This document shows, one piece after another, positions 26,210 through 35,409 of a DNA stretch of 64,000 nt (positions within the stretch are counted from its first letter, which is position 1; each line of letters opens with the position of its first letter). Source of the DNA: Bradyrhizobium guangdongense (GTDB taxonomy: Bacteria; Pseudomonadota; Alphaproteobacteria; Rhizobiales; Xanthobacteraceae); contig NZ_CP030051.1 of the NCBI RefSeq assembly GCF_004114975.1, forward strand, positions 7,219,501-7,283,500, written 5' to 3'. The notes under the pieces were generated by a model. It saw only the letters and a program-made list of their open reading frames with translations, was not told where the DNA came from and searched no databases. The position numbers were made by a program, and so were the translations under genes.

Positions 26210-28057
26210 CTAGATGCCGATCCACTCCGCCGACGAATCGTCGTTCAGTCGCTCCACCGCACCGGCGCGGCGCGTCAGCACGGCGCGCTGGTTGATGTAG
26301 CCCTTGTCGGTGATCTCGCCGCCGTCGACCGACGGCGGTTCGACGAGCAGCAGCGCACGCGTGGCGTGGCCGGAGGAGTTGCCGCTCTGCTGCTTCAGCT
26401 TTGCCAGGCCTTGCGCTATCGCGGTCCGTATCTTGTCATGCCCCAGCACATTTTTCACGCTTGCTGTTTCGGACAGACCGGCGTGGGCGCGGCACGCGGC
26501 GATGTTTGGAAATACCAGGAACCGCACCTCGTCGCCGCCATGGCCGGTCACGACGATATCTTGCGCGAACGGCGCAAGTGCTGCGATGCCTGCGACACGC
26601 AGCGTCCCAACGCTGACCCAGGTGCCGGAATTGAGCTTGAAATCCTCCGCCACGCGGCCGTCAAAGAACAGGCCGCGCTCGGGCCGCTCGACATCGGCGA
26701 GCTTCACGGCATCGCCGATCAGATAGAAGCCCTCTTCGTCGAACGCCTGCTTGGTCAGCTCCGGCGCCTTCCAATAGCCAGGCGTCACGTTGGGACCGCG
26801 CACGCGCACCTCCAGCTTGTCGCCGGAGGTGACGAGCTTCAGCTCGGTGCCGGGAATCGGCACGCCGATATTGCCGGAGCGGTCGGCGAGGAAATGACAA
26901 TCGGTCGCCAACGGCGAGGTTTCGGTCGAGCCCCAGGCCGACACCATCGGCATCGCGCGGCCGACGGTCTCGACGGAGAGCTCTTCAAGAGCATCCCAGA
27001 GATTCTGCGGCAGCGCGGCGCCGGCATAGAAGGCGAATTTCACGTCGCTGAAGAAGCGGTGGCGCAGTTCCTCGTCAGCGCGTAGCGCCGCGATCAGCAT
27101 GTCGAAGCCGCGCGGCACGTTGAAGTAGACCGTCGGCATAACGCTTTTCAGATTGGCGAGCGATGTCGCGAACTGGCCGGGCGCCGGCTTGCCGCCATCG
27201 ATATAGAGCGAGCCGCCGTTGCGCAGCACGAGGTTGAAATTGTGGTTGGCGCCAAAGGTGTGGCTCCATGGCAGCCAGTCGAGGATGACGAGGTCGTCGC
27301 CCCGCTCAAGGAACGTCCAGGTCTGCGCCTTGGCCTGCTGGCTGGAGGTCAGCATGCGCTGGGTGTTGATGACGGCCTTCGGCGTGCCTGTTGAACCCGA
27401 GGTGAACAGAAACTTTGCAACGGTGTCGGGCGTGACCGCGGCAAAGGCTGATGCGACCTCCGGCGCTTCCGGCGTTGCGGCAATGGTCCGGAATGCAAGC
27501 GCATCAACATCGTCAGCATTGCCACTGATGATCTGCGCCTTGTGCAGCGGTTTGATCGCAGCGAGGGCCGCAGCAAACGGCTTGGTGCCGGACACATAGA
27601 TCGCGCCGGGCTCAAGCAGCGCGATCATGCTTTTCAGCTTGTCGTAATCCCTTGATATCAGCGAATAAGCCGGTGAGATCGCGGCTGAAGGTACGCCGAC
27701 ATGCTGTGCGGCAAGCGCGAGCAGCGCGTGGTCGATGCTGTTGTCCGAGAGAATGACAACCGGGTGTTCTGCGCTGAGCCCGTGCGCCAGGATCCAGCAC
27801 GCCGCTGCGCGCACCCGCCGCAACGCCCCTGCGTAAGTCACGGTCGCCCAGGGCGTGTCGGCGCTATCGCGCTCGGCGAGGAAGACCTTGTCCGGCGCTT
27901 GCCGTGCCCATTGCTCCAGCCAATCGCCGACGCAGCGCGCGCTGTCGCGCAAAGGCTCGGGAGAGCGCAGCACCATGCTGCCGTCCGTGCGATGCTCCGC
28001 GACGGTCCTTGGCGTTGCGAACAGGCTCGAAGCCTCACCGCGGGTGGCGGTCATCAT
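26210..28057 (-). CDS. fcs: Feruloyl-CoA synthetase-like acyl-CoA ligase
   Basis: 615 aa from the ATG at 28057 (a second ATG follows) with ggaggaaacc upstream; the open frame continues into non-coding sequence. This is an ANL-superfamily adenylating enzyme: the P-loop is FTSGSTGTPKAVINTQ, a later motif is SAWGSTETSP, and FLIGDAVKL-type and DGRVAEDFKLNSGTWVS motifs end the core domain. The DGRVAEDFKLNSGTWV form is typical of feruloyl-CoA synthetases. It activates ferulate, coumarate or caffeate with ATP and CoA. The hydratase/lyase (Ech) and vanillin dehydrogenase that usually follow are absent here. A MarR gene is divergent from it. Confidence 0.88.
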   Translation of the reverse strand: MMTATRGEASSLFATPRTVAEHRTDGSMVLRSPEPLRDSARCVGDWLEQWARQAPDKVFLAERDSADTPWATVTYAGALRRVRAAACWILAHGLSAEHPVVILSDNSIDHALLALAAQHVGVPSAAISPAYSLISRDYDKLKSMIALLEPGAIYVSGTKPFAAALAAIKPLHKAQIISGNADDVDALAFRTIAATPEAPEVASAFAAVTPDTVAKFLFTSGSTGTPKAVINTQRMLTSSQQAKAQTWTFLERGDDLVILDWLPWSHTFGANHNFNLVLRNGGSLYIDGGKPAPGQFATSLANLKSVMPTVYFNVPRGFDMLIAALRADEELRHRFFSDVKFAFYAGAALPQNLWDALEELSVETVGRAMPMVSAWGSTETSPLATDCHFLADRSGNIGVPIPGTELKLVTSGDKLEVRVRGPNVTPGYWKAPELTKQAFDEEGFYLIGDAVKLADVERPERGLFFDGRVAEDFKLNSGTWVSVGTLRVAGIAALAPFAQDIVVTGHGGDEVRFLVFPNIAACRAHAGLSETASVKNVLGHDKIRTAIAQGLAKLKQQSGNSSGHATRALLLVEPPSVDGGEITDKGYINQRAVLTRRAGAVERLNDDSSAEWIGI

Positions 28058-28139
28058 GGTTTCCTCCTCGCCCCCCGGACGCCCGGATCGGCCGCAGCCT
28101 CGTTCCGGGCCGCCTTGGCCATAATGTTGGGCAGGACAA

Positions 28140-28155
28140 TTGTTGTCGTCAACAA
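28140..28155. promoter_or_regulatory. Candidate MarR operator between fcs and its divergent marR
   Basis: ttgttg-tcgt-caacaa is an inverted repeat in the 152-bp gap separating the fcs and marR starts. It is placed so that a bound repressor could block both promoters. Confidence 0.6.
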
Positions 28156-28209
28156 CAATCTTCCGCTTCGGACCTCGAGTCGCTAAGGTCGCCCAACAGG
28201 AGAAGCGAT

Positions 28210-28704
28210 GTGACAACCACCGCAACCCGAACTTCCCCGCGCAAACGAAAAAGCAACGGCCTGAGGCCGCAGATCGACGCGGACGAGATTGGCCTCGACG
28301 CGCTGGTCGGGCATGCCGGCTACGCGGTGCGGCGCTTCCAGATCTGGATCTTCCAGGACTTCATCAGGACGCTCAGCGAGGTCGACATCAGGCCCACGCA
28401 ATATTCGGTGCTGACCGTAATCGGCGCCAATCCGGGCCTGTCGCAGATGGCGGTGGCAAAACGCCTTGGCATCGAGCGCGCCCGGCTGGTGCATCTGCTC
28501 GACAGCCTGGAGCAGCGCAAGCTGGTGAAGCGGATCAAGTCGAAGGCCGACCGGCGCTCGCACGCGCTTCACCTCACCGCGCAGGGCGAGACGGCGCTTG
28601 CCAAGTTCAAGCGGCTGGCTGCCGAGCACGAGCGGCATGTCGAAGACAAGATTGGTAAGGCGAACCGGGAGCGCCTGCTTCAGATCCTTGCTGGCTTCAG
28701 CTGA
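28210..28704 (+). CDS. MarR-family transcriptional regulator next to fcs
   Basis: 164 aa, GTG start with caggagaag 5 bases upstream. The N-terminus is basic; the helix-turn-helix lies at about 65-125 (QYSVLTVIGANPGLSQMAVA, ERARLVHLLDSLEQRKLV, wing KADRRSHALHL). It is divergent from fcs and likely represses it, responding to the hydroxycinnamoyl-CoA product as known FerR/CouR-type regulators do. It is distinct from the MarR at 25417. Confidence 0.9.
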   Translation: MTTTATRTSPRKRKSNGLRPQIDADEIGLDALVGHAGYAVRRFQIWIFQDFIRTLSEVDIRPTQYSVLTVIGANPGLSQMAVAKRLGIERARLVHLLDSLEQRKLVKRIKSKADRRSHALHLTAQGETALAKFKRLAAEHERHVEDKIGKANRERLLQILAGFS

Positions 28705-28897
28705 TCCGAGCTGCCCATGATTTGGGCAAATGCCCAGGACAGGGCCCTGATCCGGCCGCCTGCTCGCCGGTCTGTGCATCGCCCAAGACACTGATCTTGC
28801 GATAGTATCCGCGGCACCGCGCCTGCCCGGATAATGTACACAATGGCACATCGCTTGCTTCAATGCGGGTGAGACACGTTGCCGGAGTTTTATCGCC

Positions 28898-30703
28898 ATG
28901 GGGGCTGAGCAGCCTGAAACGATCGCTGCGATCGTAGCCGCGCATCGCGCGGGTACGGTGACGCCGGCGCAGACGGTCGCGCGGACCTACCAGCGCATCC
29001 GAGACCACAACGATCCAGCCATCTTCATCAACCTGCGCGACGAGAGGGACGCGATCGCGGAAGCCGAGAAGCTCGCCGAAAAGGATGCAGCGAGCCTGCC
29101 GCTCTATGGCGTACCGGTTGCGGTGAAAGACAATATCGACGCGCTGGGCTTTGCGACCACGGCGGCCTGCGCGGCTTTCTCCTACATGCCGATGCACGAC
29201 TCGACCGCGGTCGAGCGGCTGCGCGCGGCCGGCGCGATCATCATCGGCAAGACCAATCTCGACCAGTTCGCTACCGGTCTCGTCGGCGTCCGGTCACCCT
29301 ATGGCATTCCCAAAAATTCGCTTCGCGAGGATCTCATTCCCGGCGGCTCCAGCTCGGGCTCCGCGGTGGCGGTCGGCGCTGGCCTGGTGCCGCTGTCGCT
29401 CGGCACCGACACCGCCGGCTCAGGCCGCGTACCGGCGATGCTCAACAACATCGTCGGGCTGAAGCCGAGCCTCGGCATGATCTCGACCGCGGGCCTCGTG
29501 CCGGCCTGCCGCACGCTCGATTGCATCTCGGTGTTTGCGCTGACGGTGGACGACGCCGCGCTCGCGCTCTCCGTGATGGCAGGCCCGGACCAGGCCGATC
29601 CATTCTCGCGCGACCGGCCGCTGGGTGCAACCACGCCGTTCCCGACGAATCTGCGCCTCGGCGTGCCGCGCGATGGACAGCTGATCTTCTTCGGCGACAA
29701 GAATTCGGAGGCCGATTACGGCGAAGCCCTGAAGCGCTGGACCGCGCTGGGCGCCACGCTGGTCGAGTTCGACCTCGAGCCGTTGTACGAGACGGCGCGG
29801 CTGCTCTATGAAGGACCCTGGGTCGCCGAGCGCTACCTCGTGATCAAGAATCTCTTGGCCTCGGCCCCTGATGCGATTCATCCCATCACGCGCGAGATCA
29901 CCGCGGCTGGCGCGCGGCTGACGGCGGCCGAAACCTTCTCCGCGCTTTATCGCCTCCAGGGGCTGCGCAAGATCGCCGAACGGACGTTCGCGAATGTCGA
30001 CGCGCTGGTGCTGCCGACGGCACCGACGACCTACACGACAGCGCAGGTGCTGGCCAATCCGATCGAGCTCAACAGCCGGCTCGGCACCTACACCAATTTC
30101 GTCAACCTGCTCGATCTCTGCGGCCTCGCGGTGCCGGCCTCGATGCGCGCGGACGGCATTCCGTTCGGCATCACGCTGCTGGCGCCGGCGGGACGCGACG
30201 CGATGCTTGCGAGTCTAGGCCGCGTGTTCCATGCGGATACCGGGCTGACGCTTGGCGCGAAGGGCGTGGTGCAAGCACCGCCCGTGACACCTCCCGCAAG
30301 CAGCAGCGACGACATCCCGATCGCCGTGGTCGGCGCCCATCTCTCCGGGATGGCGCTGAACAGCGAATTGAAGGCGCTGAACGCAACGCTGATCGAGGCA
30401 GCAAGGACCGCACCGGACTACAAGCTCTATGCGCTGAAAACCACGCCGCCGAAGCCGGGCCTGCTGCGCGTTGAAGCGGGCAACGGCGCATCGATCGAGC
30501 TGGAGATCTGGTCGCTGTCGGCGGCGGCGTTCGGCAAGTTCGTCAACGCGATTCCTGCACCGATGGCGATCGGGACAATCAGGCTCGCAGATGGCCGCGA
30601 CGTGAAGGGCTTTATCGTCGAGCCGGAGGTGCTGAGCCAGGCGCGCGACATCACGGCGTATGGTGGTTGGCGGAAGTATATGGCTGAAGTCGCAAAGACG
30701 TAA
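28898..30703 (+). CDS. atzF: Allophanate hydrolase
   Basis: 601 aa, the normal length for a stand-alone AtzF-type enzyme. The amidase-signature domain covers about 1-450 with the Ser-cisSer-Lys triad K77 (PVAVKDNI), S151 (GGSSSGSAV) and S175 (DTAGSGRVP). The C-terminal 150 residues form the allophanate-hydrolase C domain (VVGAHLSGMALNSELKALN). It converts allophanate to ammonia and carbon dioxide, the last step of biuret or urea-carboxylase routes. No urea carboxylase is adjacent. It faces the amidase/transporter operon ending at 30850, so the two are separate transcripts in one functional region. Confidence 0.92.
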   Translation: MGAEQPETIAAIVAAHRAGTVTPAQTVARTYQRIRDHNDPAIFINLRDERDAIAEAEKLAEKDAASLPLYGVPVAVKDNIDALGFATTAACAAFSYMPMHDSTAVERLRAAGAIIIGKTNLDQFATGLVGVRSPYGIPKNSLREDLIPGGSSSGSAVAVGAGLVPLSLGTDTAGSGRVPAMLNNIVGLKPSLGMISTAGLVPACRTLDCISVFALTVDDAALALSVMAGPDQADPFSRDRPLGATTPFPTNLRLGVPRDGQLIFFGDKNSEADYGEALKRWTALGATLVEFDLEPLYETARLLYEGPWVAERYLVIKNLLASAPDAIHPITREITAAGARLTAAETFSALYRLQGLRKIAERTFANVDALVLPTAPTTYTTAQVLANPIELNSRLGTYTNFVNLLDLCGLAVPASMRADGIPFGITLLAPAGRDAMLASLGRVFHADTGLTLGAKGVVQAPPVTPPASSSDDIPIAVVGAHLSGMALNSELKALNATLIEAARTAPDYKLYALKTTPPKPGLLRVEAGNGASIELEIWSLSAAAFGKFVNAIPAPMAIGTIRLADGRDVKGFIVEPEVLSQARDITAYGGWRKYMAEVAKT

Positions 30704-30710
30704 ACAATCT

Positions 30711-30843
30711 CGTGTCCCGTGCGCAGTGCATCACGCAGTGATGCGCTGCTGAACCGGGACCCATGAAGCGACTTGCGGAATGGATAGATGGGTCCCGGCG
30801 CTGCGGAGCAGCGCTGCGCGTGCACCGCGTCCGGGACACACGT
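30711..30843. repeat. Large palindromic repeat between convergent atzF and gntR
   Basis: Outer arms cgtgtcccg and cgggacac, middle arms gggaccca / tgggtccc and inner gc-rich arms around gcagcgctgc are all inverted. It is a different class from the gcaatcc repeats. The position between two stop codons fits a two-way terminator. Confidence 0.8.
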
Positions 30844-30849
30844 GTAGCC

Positions 30850-31572
30850 TCACACCGACACCGCGTAGATCTCGTATTCCCCGCGCACCAGCTCGATATG
30901 CGCGCGCATCGCGGCGGCGGCGCCCTGCTTGTCACCGCGCATGATGGCGACGACGACGCGGTCGTGCTCGGCTTGCGACTTGGCGAGACGGCCGAGATTG
31001 CGAAACTGGGCGCGGCGGAACGGTTGCACGCGCACGCGGGTCGCCAGCGTGATCTCGGCGATGTAGCCGTTCTGCGATCCCGCATAGATCGCATTGTGGA
31101 AGCGCTCGTTGACCTCGTGGAAGCGATCGGGATTGCCGGCGTAGCTGAGAACGCGCAGCTCTTCGTGGATCGCTTCGAGCCCGTGACGCTCCGCCGCAGA
31201 CATGCGTTCGGCGGCAAGGCCTGCGCACAGCGCTTCCAGCTCCGCCATCGCCTCGAACATGCCTGTCAGCCGCTCGATCGACGGTTGCGCCACCACCGCG
31301 CCGCGATGGGGGCGCGCCTCGACCAGGCCGCTCGCGACCAATTGGCGCAGCGCTTCGCGCACCGGCGTGCGTGAGACGCTGAAGCGCCGCGCGATCTCGG
31401 TCTCGTCCAGCGGCGCGCCCGGTGCGAGAGCTCCGCGCACGATCTCGTCGGCAAGCTGAAGACGCAGCTCCTCGGCACGCGTGATCTTCTGCACCGATGG
31501 CGAAGCACGGTCGACGCGGGGCACCACCGGCTCAGCCGGCAGGGTCCCGGACGGAAAATCATCAAGCGACAT
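30850..31572 (-). CDS. GntR-family regulator, FCD subfamily
   Basis: 240 aa from the ATG at 31572, 4 bases after the hpxZ-like stop. The winged helix occupies about 33-100 (LQLADEIVRGALAPGAPLDE, FSVSRTPVREALRQLVASGL). The C-terminal FCD domain carries the metal-binding histidines and acidic residue (VNERFHNAIY, AEHDRVVVAI, AAMRAHIELV). It is the last gene of the amidase/transporter operon and probably controls it in response to a carboxylate or ureide. Confidence 0.9.
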   Translation of the reverse strand: MSLDDFPSGTLPAEPVVPRVDRASPSVQKITRAEELRLQLADEIVRGALAPGAPLDETEIARRFSVSRTPVREALRQLVASGLVEARPHRGAVVAQPSIERLTGMFEAMAELEALCAGLAAERMSAAERHGLEAIHEELRVLSYAGNPDRFHEVNERFHNAIYAGSQNGYIAEITLATRVRVQPFRRAQFRNLGRLAKSQAEHDRVVVAIMRGDKQGAAAAMRAHIELVRGEYEIYAVSV

Positions 31573-31576
31573 GCAG

Positions 31577-31969
31577 TCAGATCTCTTTCGGCTCGTCGAT
31601 GATGCTGACATGGGCAGCGACGACGCGCCAGCCCTCCGGGAAGCGAATCCAGGTCTGCATCTGTCGGCCGACCTTGCCGGGTGCCGTATCGCGGTAGAAC
31701 AGCGTGGAGGCGACCGCCGTGTCGCGGCCATAGCTCGAGATCACCGTCTTGGCCGTGCGCCTGATGAGACCGACCGGCGAGCGGCCGGCGCGGAAGCCGG
31801 AGATCGCCTCATAGCCATAAAGATTCTCGCCGATGCCGTAGCGCAGCGTACGGGGATCGTTGCGGAAGAGCTCGCCGAGCACGGCGACGTCGTTGCTGAT
31901 GAGGGCCTGCTCATAGCGCTCGAACGCGGCTTTGACTTCCGCGATCACGTCGGGGAGATCGATCTCCAT
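31577..31969 (-). CDS. hpxZ: HpxZ/AtzH-like DUF3225 protein (SnoaL-like fold)
   Basis: 130 aa. The sequence matches the DUF3225 family: [19 protein letters not shown] at the start, [16 protein letters not shown] in the middle and a terminal [10 protein letters not shown]. The family accompanies AtzE/AtzG-type amidases in oxalurate (hpx) and cyanurate (atz) gene clusters; its exact reaction is not established here. It lies 12 bases after the amidase stop. Confidence 0.85.
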   Translation of the reverse strand: MEIDLPDVIAEVKAAFERYEQALISNDVAVLGELFRNDPRTLRYGIGENLYGYEAISGFRAGRSPVGLIRRTAKTVISSYGRDTAVASTLFYRDTAPGKVGRQMQTWIRFPEGWRVVAAHVSIIDEPKEI

Positions 31970-31981
31970 CTCGAATTCCTC

Positions 31982-33376
31982 TTAAAGTCCCCTTGGGCTG
32001 GGCGCGGCGACGACACCCATCTTTTCCAATGCGTAGGCGACGCGGAGCGCAATGTCCTCGCGCCAGGGTGCTGCTATGATCTGCACACCGATCGGCAGCG
32101 GCTCGAGCGGCACCGGCACCGCGACCACGGGCAGGCCGACGAACGAGATCGGCTGGGTGTGGATACCGATATTGGCACGCAACGGCAGCTCGACGCCGTC
32201 GAGATTGAAATTCACCTGGCCGAGCTTTGGCGCGGTGCATGGTGTTGCGGGCGCGATCAGCACGTCGACGGATTTGAATATCTCGGCGAGCTGCGCGCGA
32301 TACCAGCGGCGAAATTTCTGCGCGCGGTCGACCAGTGCGGCCGGCACCATGGCGCCGGCGATCAGCCGGTCGCGCACGGCGGGATCAAAATCGTTCGGGC
32401 GCTTGCGCAGTCGATCGAGATGCAGCGAGGCACCTTCAGTGGTGGTGATGACGTAAGCGGCTGCGCGAGCCCGCGAGGCTTCGGGCACGTCGACGACCTT
32501 GGTCGCGCCAAGCGCCTTGGCGACACGACTGACGGCTTCGACAGCTTCGGGAAACACGTTCTTCTGAAAGTGACCGTCTGCGATCGCGATGCGCAGATCC
32601 GAGATCGGATTGGCGATCAGCGGCAGCGTCGGCTCGAGGCCGCGCGTGGTGCAGGCAGCATCGTCGGTATCGGGCCCCTGCATCGCGTCATAGGCGAGCG
32701 CGAGATCGGTGACATCGCGTGCGAACGGCCCGAGATGATCGAGGCTCGCCACGAACGGGAACGAGCGTGCCCGTGACAGCCGGCCATAGGTCGGCTTCAA
32801 ACCAAAAATGCCGCAGAACGAGGAGGGCACGCGGATAGAGCCGTTGGTGTCCGAGCCGAGCGCAATCGGAACCAGCGCGCCGCCGACGGCGCTGCCTGAG
32901 CCGCCGGAGGAGCCGCCGGTCATCCGCGTCGTATCATGCGGATTGCGCGAGGGGCCGTCGTGAACGTTCTCGCCTGTGAAATCGTAGGCGTATTCGCCCA
33001 TGTTGAGTGCGCCGACGAGAACGGCCCCGGCTAACTCCATGCGCTCAATCAACGTGGCGTCGCGCTTGGCAGGTGCGAGGTCGCGGTTGATCTTCGAACC
33101 GGCGCGGGTCGGCAGACCCGCAACGTCGAACAGATTCTTCACCGCGAAGGGCACGCCGGCGAGCGGGCCGACGGTCTTGCCGGCGGCGATGTCGGCATCG
33201 ATGGCGCGCGCTTTCGCACGGGCACGATCGGCGGTAACATCGGTGAAGGAATTAAGGATGGTGTCGTGTTGCTTGATGCGCGCGAGCGCGGCCTCGGTGG
33301 CATCGAGCGCGGACATCTTGCCCCCGCTCACCGCTTTCGCGATGTCGGCGGCCGTCATCTCTGGCTTCGTGGTCAT
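31982..33376 (-). CDS. atzE: AtzE/HpxY-family amidase (amidase signature)
   Basis: 464 aa from the ATG at 33376; longer starts fall in the preceding gene. Triad residues are in PFAVKNLFD (Lys), GGSSGGSGSAV (cis-Ser) and SDTNGSIRVPS (nucleophile). AtzE acts with the small AtzG subunit as 1-carboxybiuret hydrolase in cyanurate breakdown; HpxY homologues sit in purine/oxalurate clusters. The preceding small gene is the AtzG/HpxX-like partner, and allophanate hydrolase encoded nearby would use the AtzE product. No cyanuric acid hydrolase (AtzD) is present in the window. Confidence 0.9.
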   Translation of the reverse strand: MTTKPEMTAADIAKAVSGGKMSALDATEAALARIKQHDTILNSFTDVTADRARAKARAIDADIAAGKTVGPLAGVPFAVKNLFDVAGLPTRAGSKINRDLAPAKRDATLIERMELAGAVLVGALNMGEYAYDFTGENVHDGPSRNPHDTTRMTGGSSGGSGSAVGGALVPIALGSDTNGSIRVPSSFCGIFGLKPTYGRLSRARSFPFVASLDHLGPFARDVTDLALAYDAMQGPDTDDAACTTRGLEPTLPLIANPISDLRIAIADGHFQKNVFPEAVEAVSRVAKALGATKVVDVPEASRARAAAYVITTTEGASLHLDRLRKRPNDFDPAVRDRLIAGAMVPAALVDRAQKFRRWYRAQLAEIFKSVDVLIAPATPCTAPKLGQVNFNLDGVELPLRANIGIHTQPISFVGLPVVAVPVPLEPLPIGVQIIAAPWREDIALRVAYALEKMGVVAAPSPRGL

Positions 33377-33383
33377 GGCAGCA

Positions 33384-33563
33384 TCAGGCCGTGAAGATCG
33401 GCGCCGGCTCGGTCTCGTCCGGCAGCGCGAATTCGTCGACCAGGCGGGCGAGCCGCAGCGAGACTTCGAGATTGGCGCGCACCGCGGGCCGCCAGGCGTC
33501 CTCGACCGGCAGCGCCAGCGCTTTCGATACGGCATCGATATAATCGTCCAGCGGTTCGGCCAT
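33384..33563 (-). CDS. atzG: AtzG/HpxX-like small amidase subunit (DUF4089)
   Basis: 59 aa from the ATG at 33563 (a GTG one codon upstream is possible). Typical features are DDYIDAVSKALALPVED at the start and the middle ANLEVSLRLARLVDEF. DUF4089 proteins form a complex with AtzE-like amidases and stabilise them. It lies 7 bases before the amidase gene. Confidence 0.88.
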   Translation of the reverse strand: MAEPLDDYIDAVSKALALPVEDAWRPAVRANLEVSLRLARLVDEFALPDETEPAPIFTA

Positions 33564-33581
33564 CACGCTCCCAACAATCTC

Positions 33582-35312
33582 TCAATGCACCGGCAGCGGC
33601 GGATGCGGGATCGCCGTCAGCAGCTCCTTGGTGTAGTCGTCGTGCGGATCGCTCAACACCCTCTCGGAAGTGCCCTCTTCCACGATTCGACCCGTCCGCA
33701 TCACAATGACACGATCGCACAACAAGCGCACTACATTCAAATCATGCGAGACGAACAGATAGCTCATACCTAGCCGCGTCTTGAGATCCTGGAGCAGATT
33801 CAGAACGACGGCCTGCACCGAGACGTCCAGCGCCGCCGTGGGCTCGTCCAGGATGACCAGCTTGGGGTGCAGCGCGATCGCCCGGGCGATGCCGACGCGG
33901 GCCTTCTGGCCGCCGGAGAGCTGATGCGGGAAGCGATCCAGCAGATTGTGTGGCAGGCCGACCATGGTGGCCAGCTCTTCGCAGCGGGCGCGGAGCGCAT
34001 CGCGCCTCTTGATGTCGCCCAGTCGCATGATCGGATCGGCGATGGCACGCGCGGCTGTGAAGCGCGGATTGAGGCTGTCGGTCGGATCCTGGAACACCAT
34101 CTGGATGCGGCTGCGCTGCGGCAGGCGGGCGAAGGCGGATGGCGCGATGCCGCCGATGTCTTCGCCGTCGAACTGGATCAGGCCGGAGGTCTGATCCACG
34201 AGCCGCATCACCATCATCGACGTGGTCGATTTGCCGCAGCCGGATTCGCCGACGAGGCCAACGCTCTCGCCGTGGCCGATCGAGAAGCTGATTCCGTCGA
34301 CGGCGCGGAATACATCCGGCTCCAGCGGCGGCTTGCGGCTGAACAGTTTTCCGAGCGTGGCCGTAGCGCCCTGGCGGGGATATTCCTTGACCAGCTTGTC
34401 GATGATGAGGAGGGGCTGGTCCTTCTCCCTCGCCCCGCTTGTGCGCGTGTCGGCCTCTCCCCGCACGTGGGGAGAGGCAAAGGTCTCTTCCTCCGGCAAC
34501 AGATCCCGCAAGGACACACCCAGCCGCGGCGTCGCGCGCATCAGCTTCCTGGTGTAGGGGTGCTGCGGCCTCGCGAAGATGTCGGCGGCCTTGGCGGTCT
34601 CGACGACGCGGCCCTTCTCCATCACCACGACGCGGTCGCAATAGGCGGCAGCTAAGCCGAGGTCGTGGGTGATCAGGATGGTCGACATTCCGCGCCGCCT
34701 GGTCAGCTCGACGATCAGGTCCATCACCGCCTTTTGCGTGGTGACATCCAATCCGGTGGTCGGCTCGTCCGCGATCAAGAGCTGCGGATTGCAGGCGAGC
34801 GCCAGCGCGATGACCACGCGCTGACACATGCCGCCCGAGAGCTCGAACGGATAGGCGTGATAGCGCTCGCGCGGGCGGGCGATCTTGACCTGCTCCAGCG
34901 CCTCGATCGCCTTCTCGCCGTGGTCGGCAACCTGAGCCTGCTGCACATGGGTGCGCAGGACGTCCTCGATCTGATCGCCGACCTTGCGGATCGGGTTCAG
35001 CGCCGCCCGCGGGTTCTGGAAGATCATCGAGACTTCGCGGCCGCGCAGATCGCGCATCTGGCCTTCGCTCGCGGCCTTGACGTCGATGCCGGAGAACATC
35101 ACCGAGCCCTCGGCGATCCGCCCGGCACGGTCGAGGATGCGCATCACCGCATAGGACGTCGCCGACTTGCCGGAGCCGGACTCGCCGACGATCGCGAGCG
35201 TCTCGCCCTTGGCGACGGAGATGTTGACGTGCTGCACGGCTTTGACGATGCCGCGCCGGGTGGTGAATTCGACGGTCAGGTCCTGGACGTCGAGCAGCGG
35301 TGGGGCGGTCAT
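33582..35312 (-). CDS. Fused dipeptide/oligopeptide ABC ATPase (DppD-DppF type)
   Basis: 576 aa with two complete ATPase domains. Domain 1 (about 1-265): Walker A GESGSGKS, signature LSGGMCQRV, Walker B LLIADEPTTGLD. Domain 2 (about 300-576): Walker A GESGCGKST, signature LSGGQKARV, Walker B LVILDEPTAALD. YejF-like fusions of this kind are known. The linker at about residues 279-297 (SPHVRGEADTRTSGARE) is the translation of a palindromic intergenic repeat; see the repeat feature at 34422. The frame and both domains are intact, so the protein should work. It lies 18 bases before atzG, linking transport to the amidase. Confidence 0.93.
   Translation of the reverse strand: MTAPPLLDVQDLTVEFTTRRGIVKAVQHVNISVAKGETLAIVGESGSGKSATSYAVMRILDRAGRIAEGSVMFSGIDVKAASEGQMRDLRGREVSMIFQNPRAALNPIRKVGDQIEDVLRTHVQQAQVADHGEKAIEALEQVKIARPRERYHAYPFELSGGMCQRVVIALALACNPQLLIADEPTTGLDVTTQKAVMDLIVELTRRRGMSTILITHDLGLAAAYCDRVVVMEKGRVVETAKAADIFARPQHPYTRKLMRATPRLGVSLRDLLPEEETFASPHVRGEADTRTSGAREKDQPLLIIDKLVKEYPRQGATATLGKLFSRKPPLEPDVFRAVDGISFSIGHGESVGLVGESGCGKSTTSMMVMRLVDQTSGLIQFDGEDIGGIAPSAFARLPQRSRIQMVFQDPTDSLNPRFTAARAIADPIMRLGDIKRRDALRARCEELATMVGLPHNLLDRFPHQLSGGQKARVGIARAIALHPKLVILDEPTAALDVSVQAVVLNLLQDLKTRLGMSYLFVSHDLNVVRLLCDRVIVMRTGRIVEEGTSERVLSDPHDDYTKELLTAIPHPPLPVH
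34422..34477. repeat. Palindromic repeat inside the coding region of the fused ABC ATPase
   Basis: ttctccct at the left is followed by a perfect hairpin cctctcccc (34454-34462) / ggggagagg (34469-34477). This is the ctctcccc repeat class seen between genes at 40483 and 51381. Here it is read in frame as part of the interdomain linker. Confidence 0.75.
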
Positions 35313-35409
35313 GCAGGCCCCCCATCGCTCACAAAGTCGAAAACAACCCCATGCACAGTAGAAGCGGCATTGGATTCATTGGAGAATTCTTGCCGGACGC
35401 CAACGACCA

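Noticed and set aside
28712..28736. Dyad tgggca-aa-tgccca after the second marR
   Set aside because: Short, no T-run and no gene start close by; it could be chance, so it is not listed as an operator or terminator.
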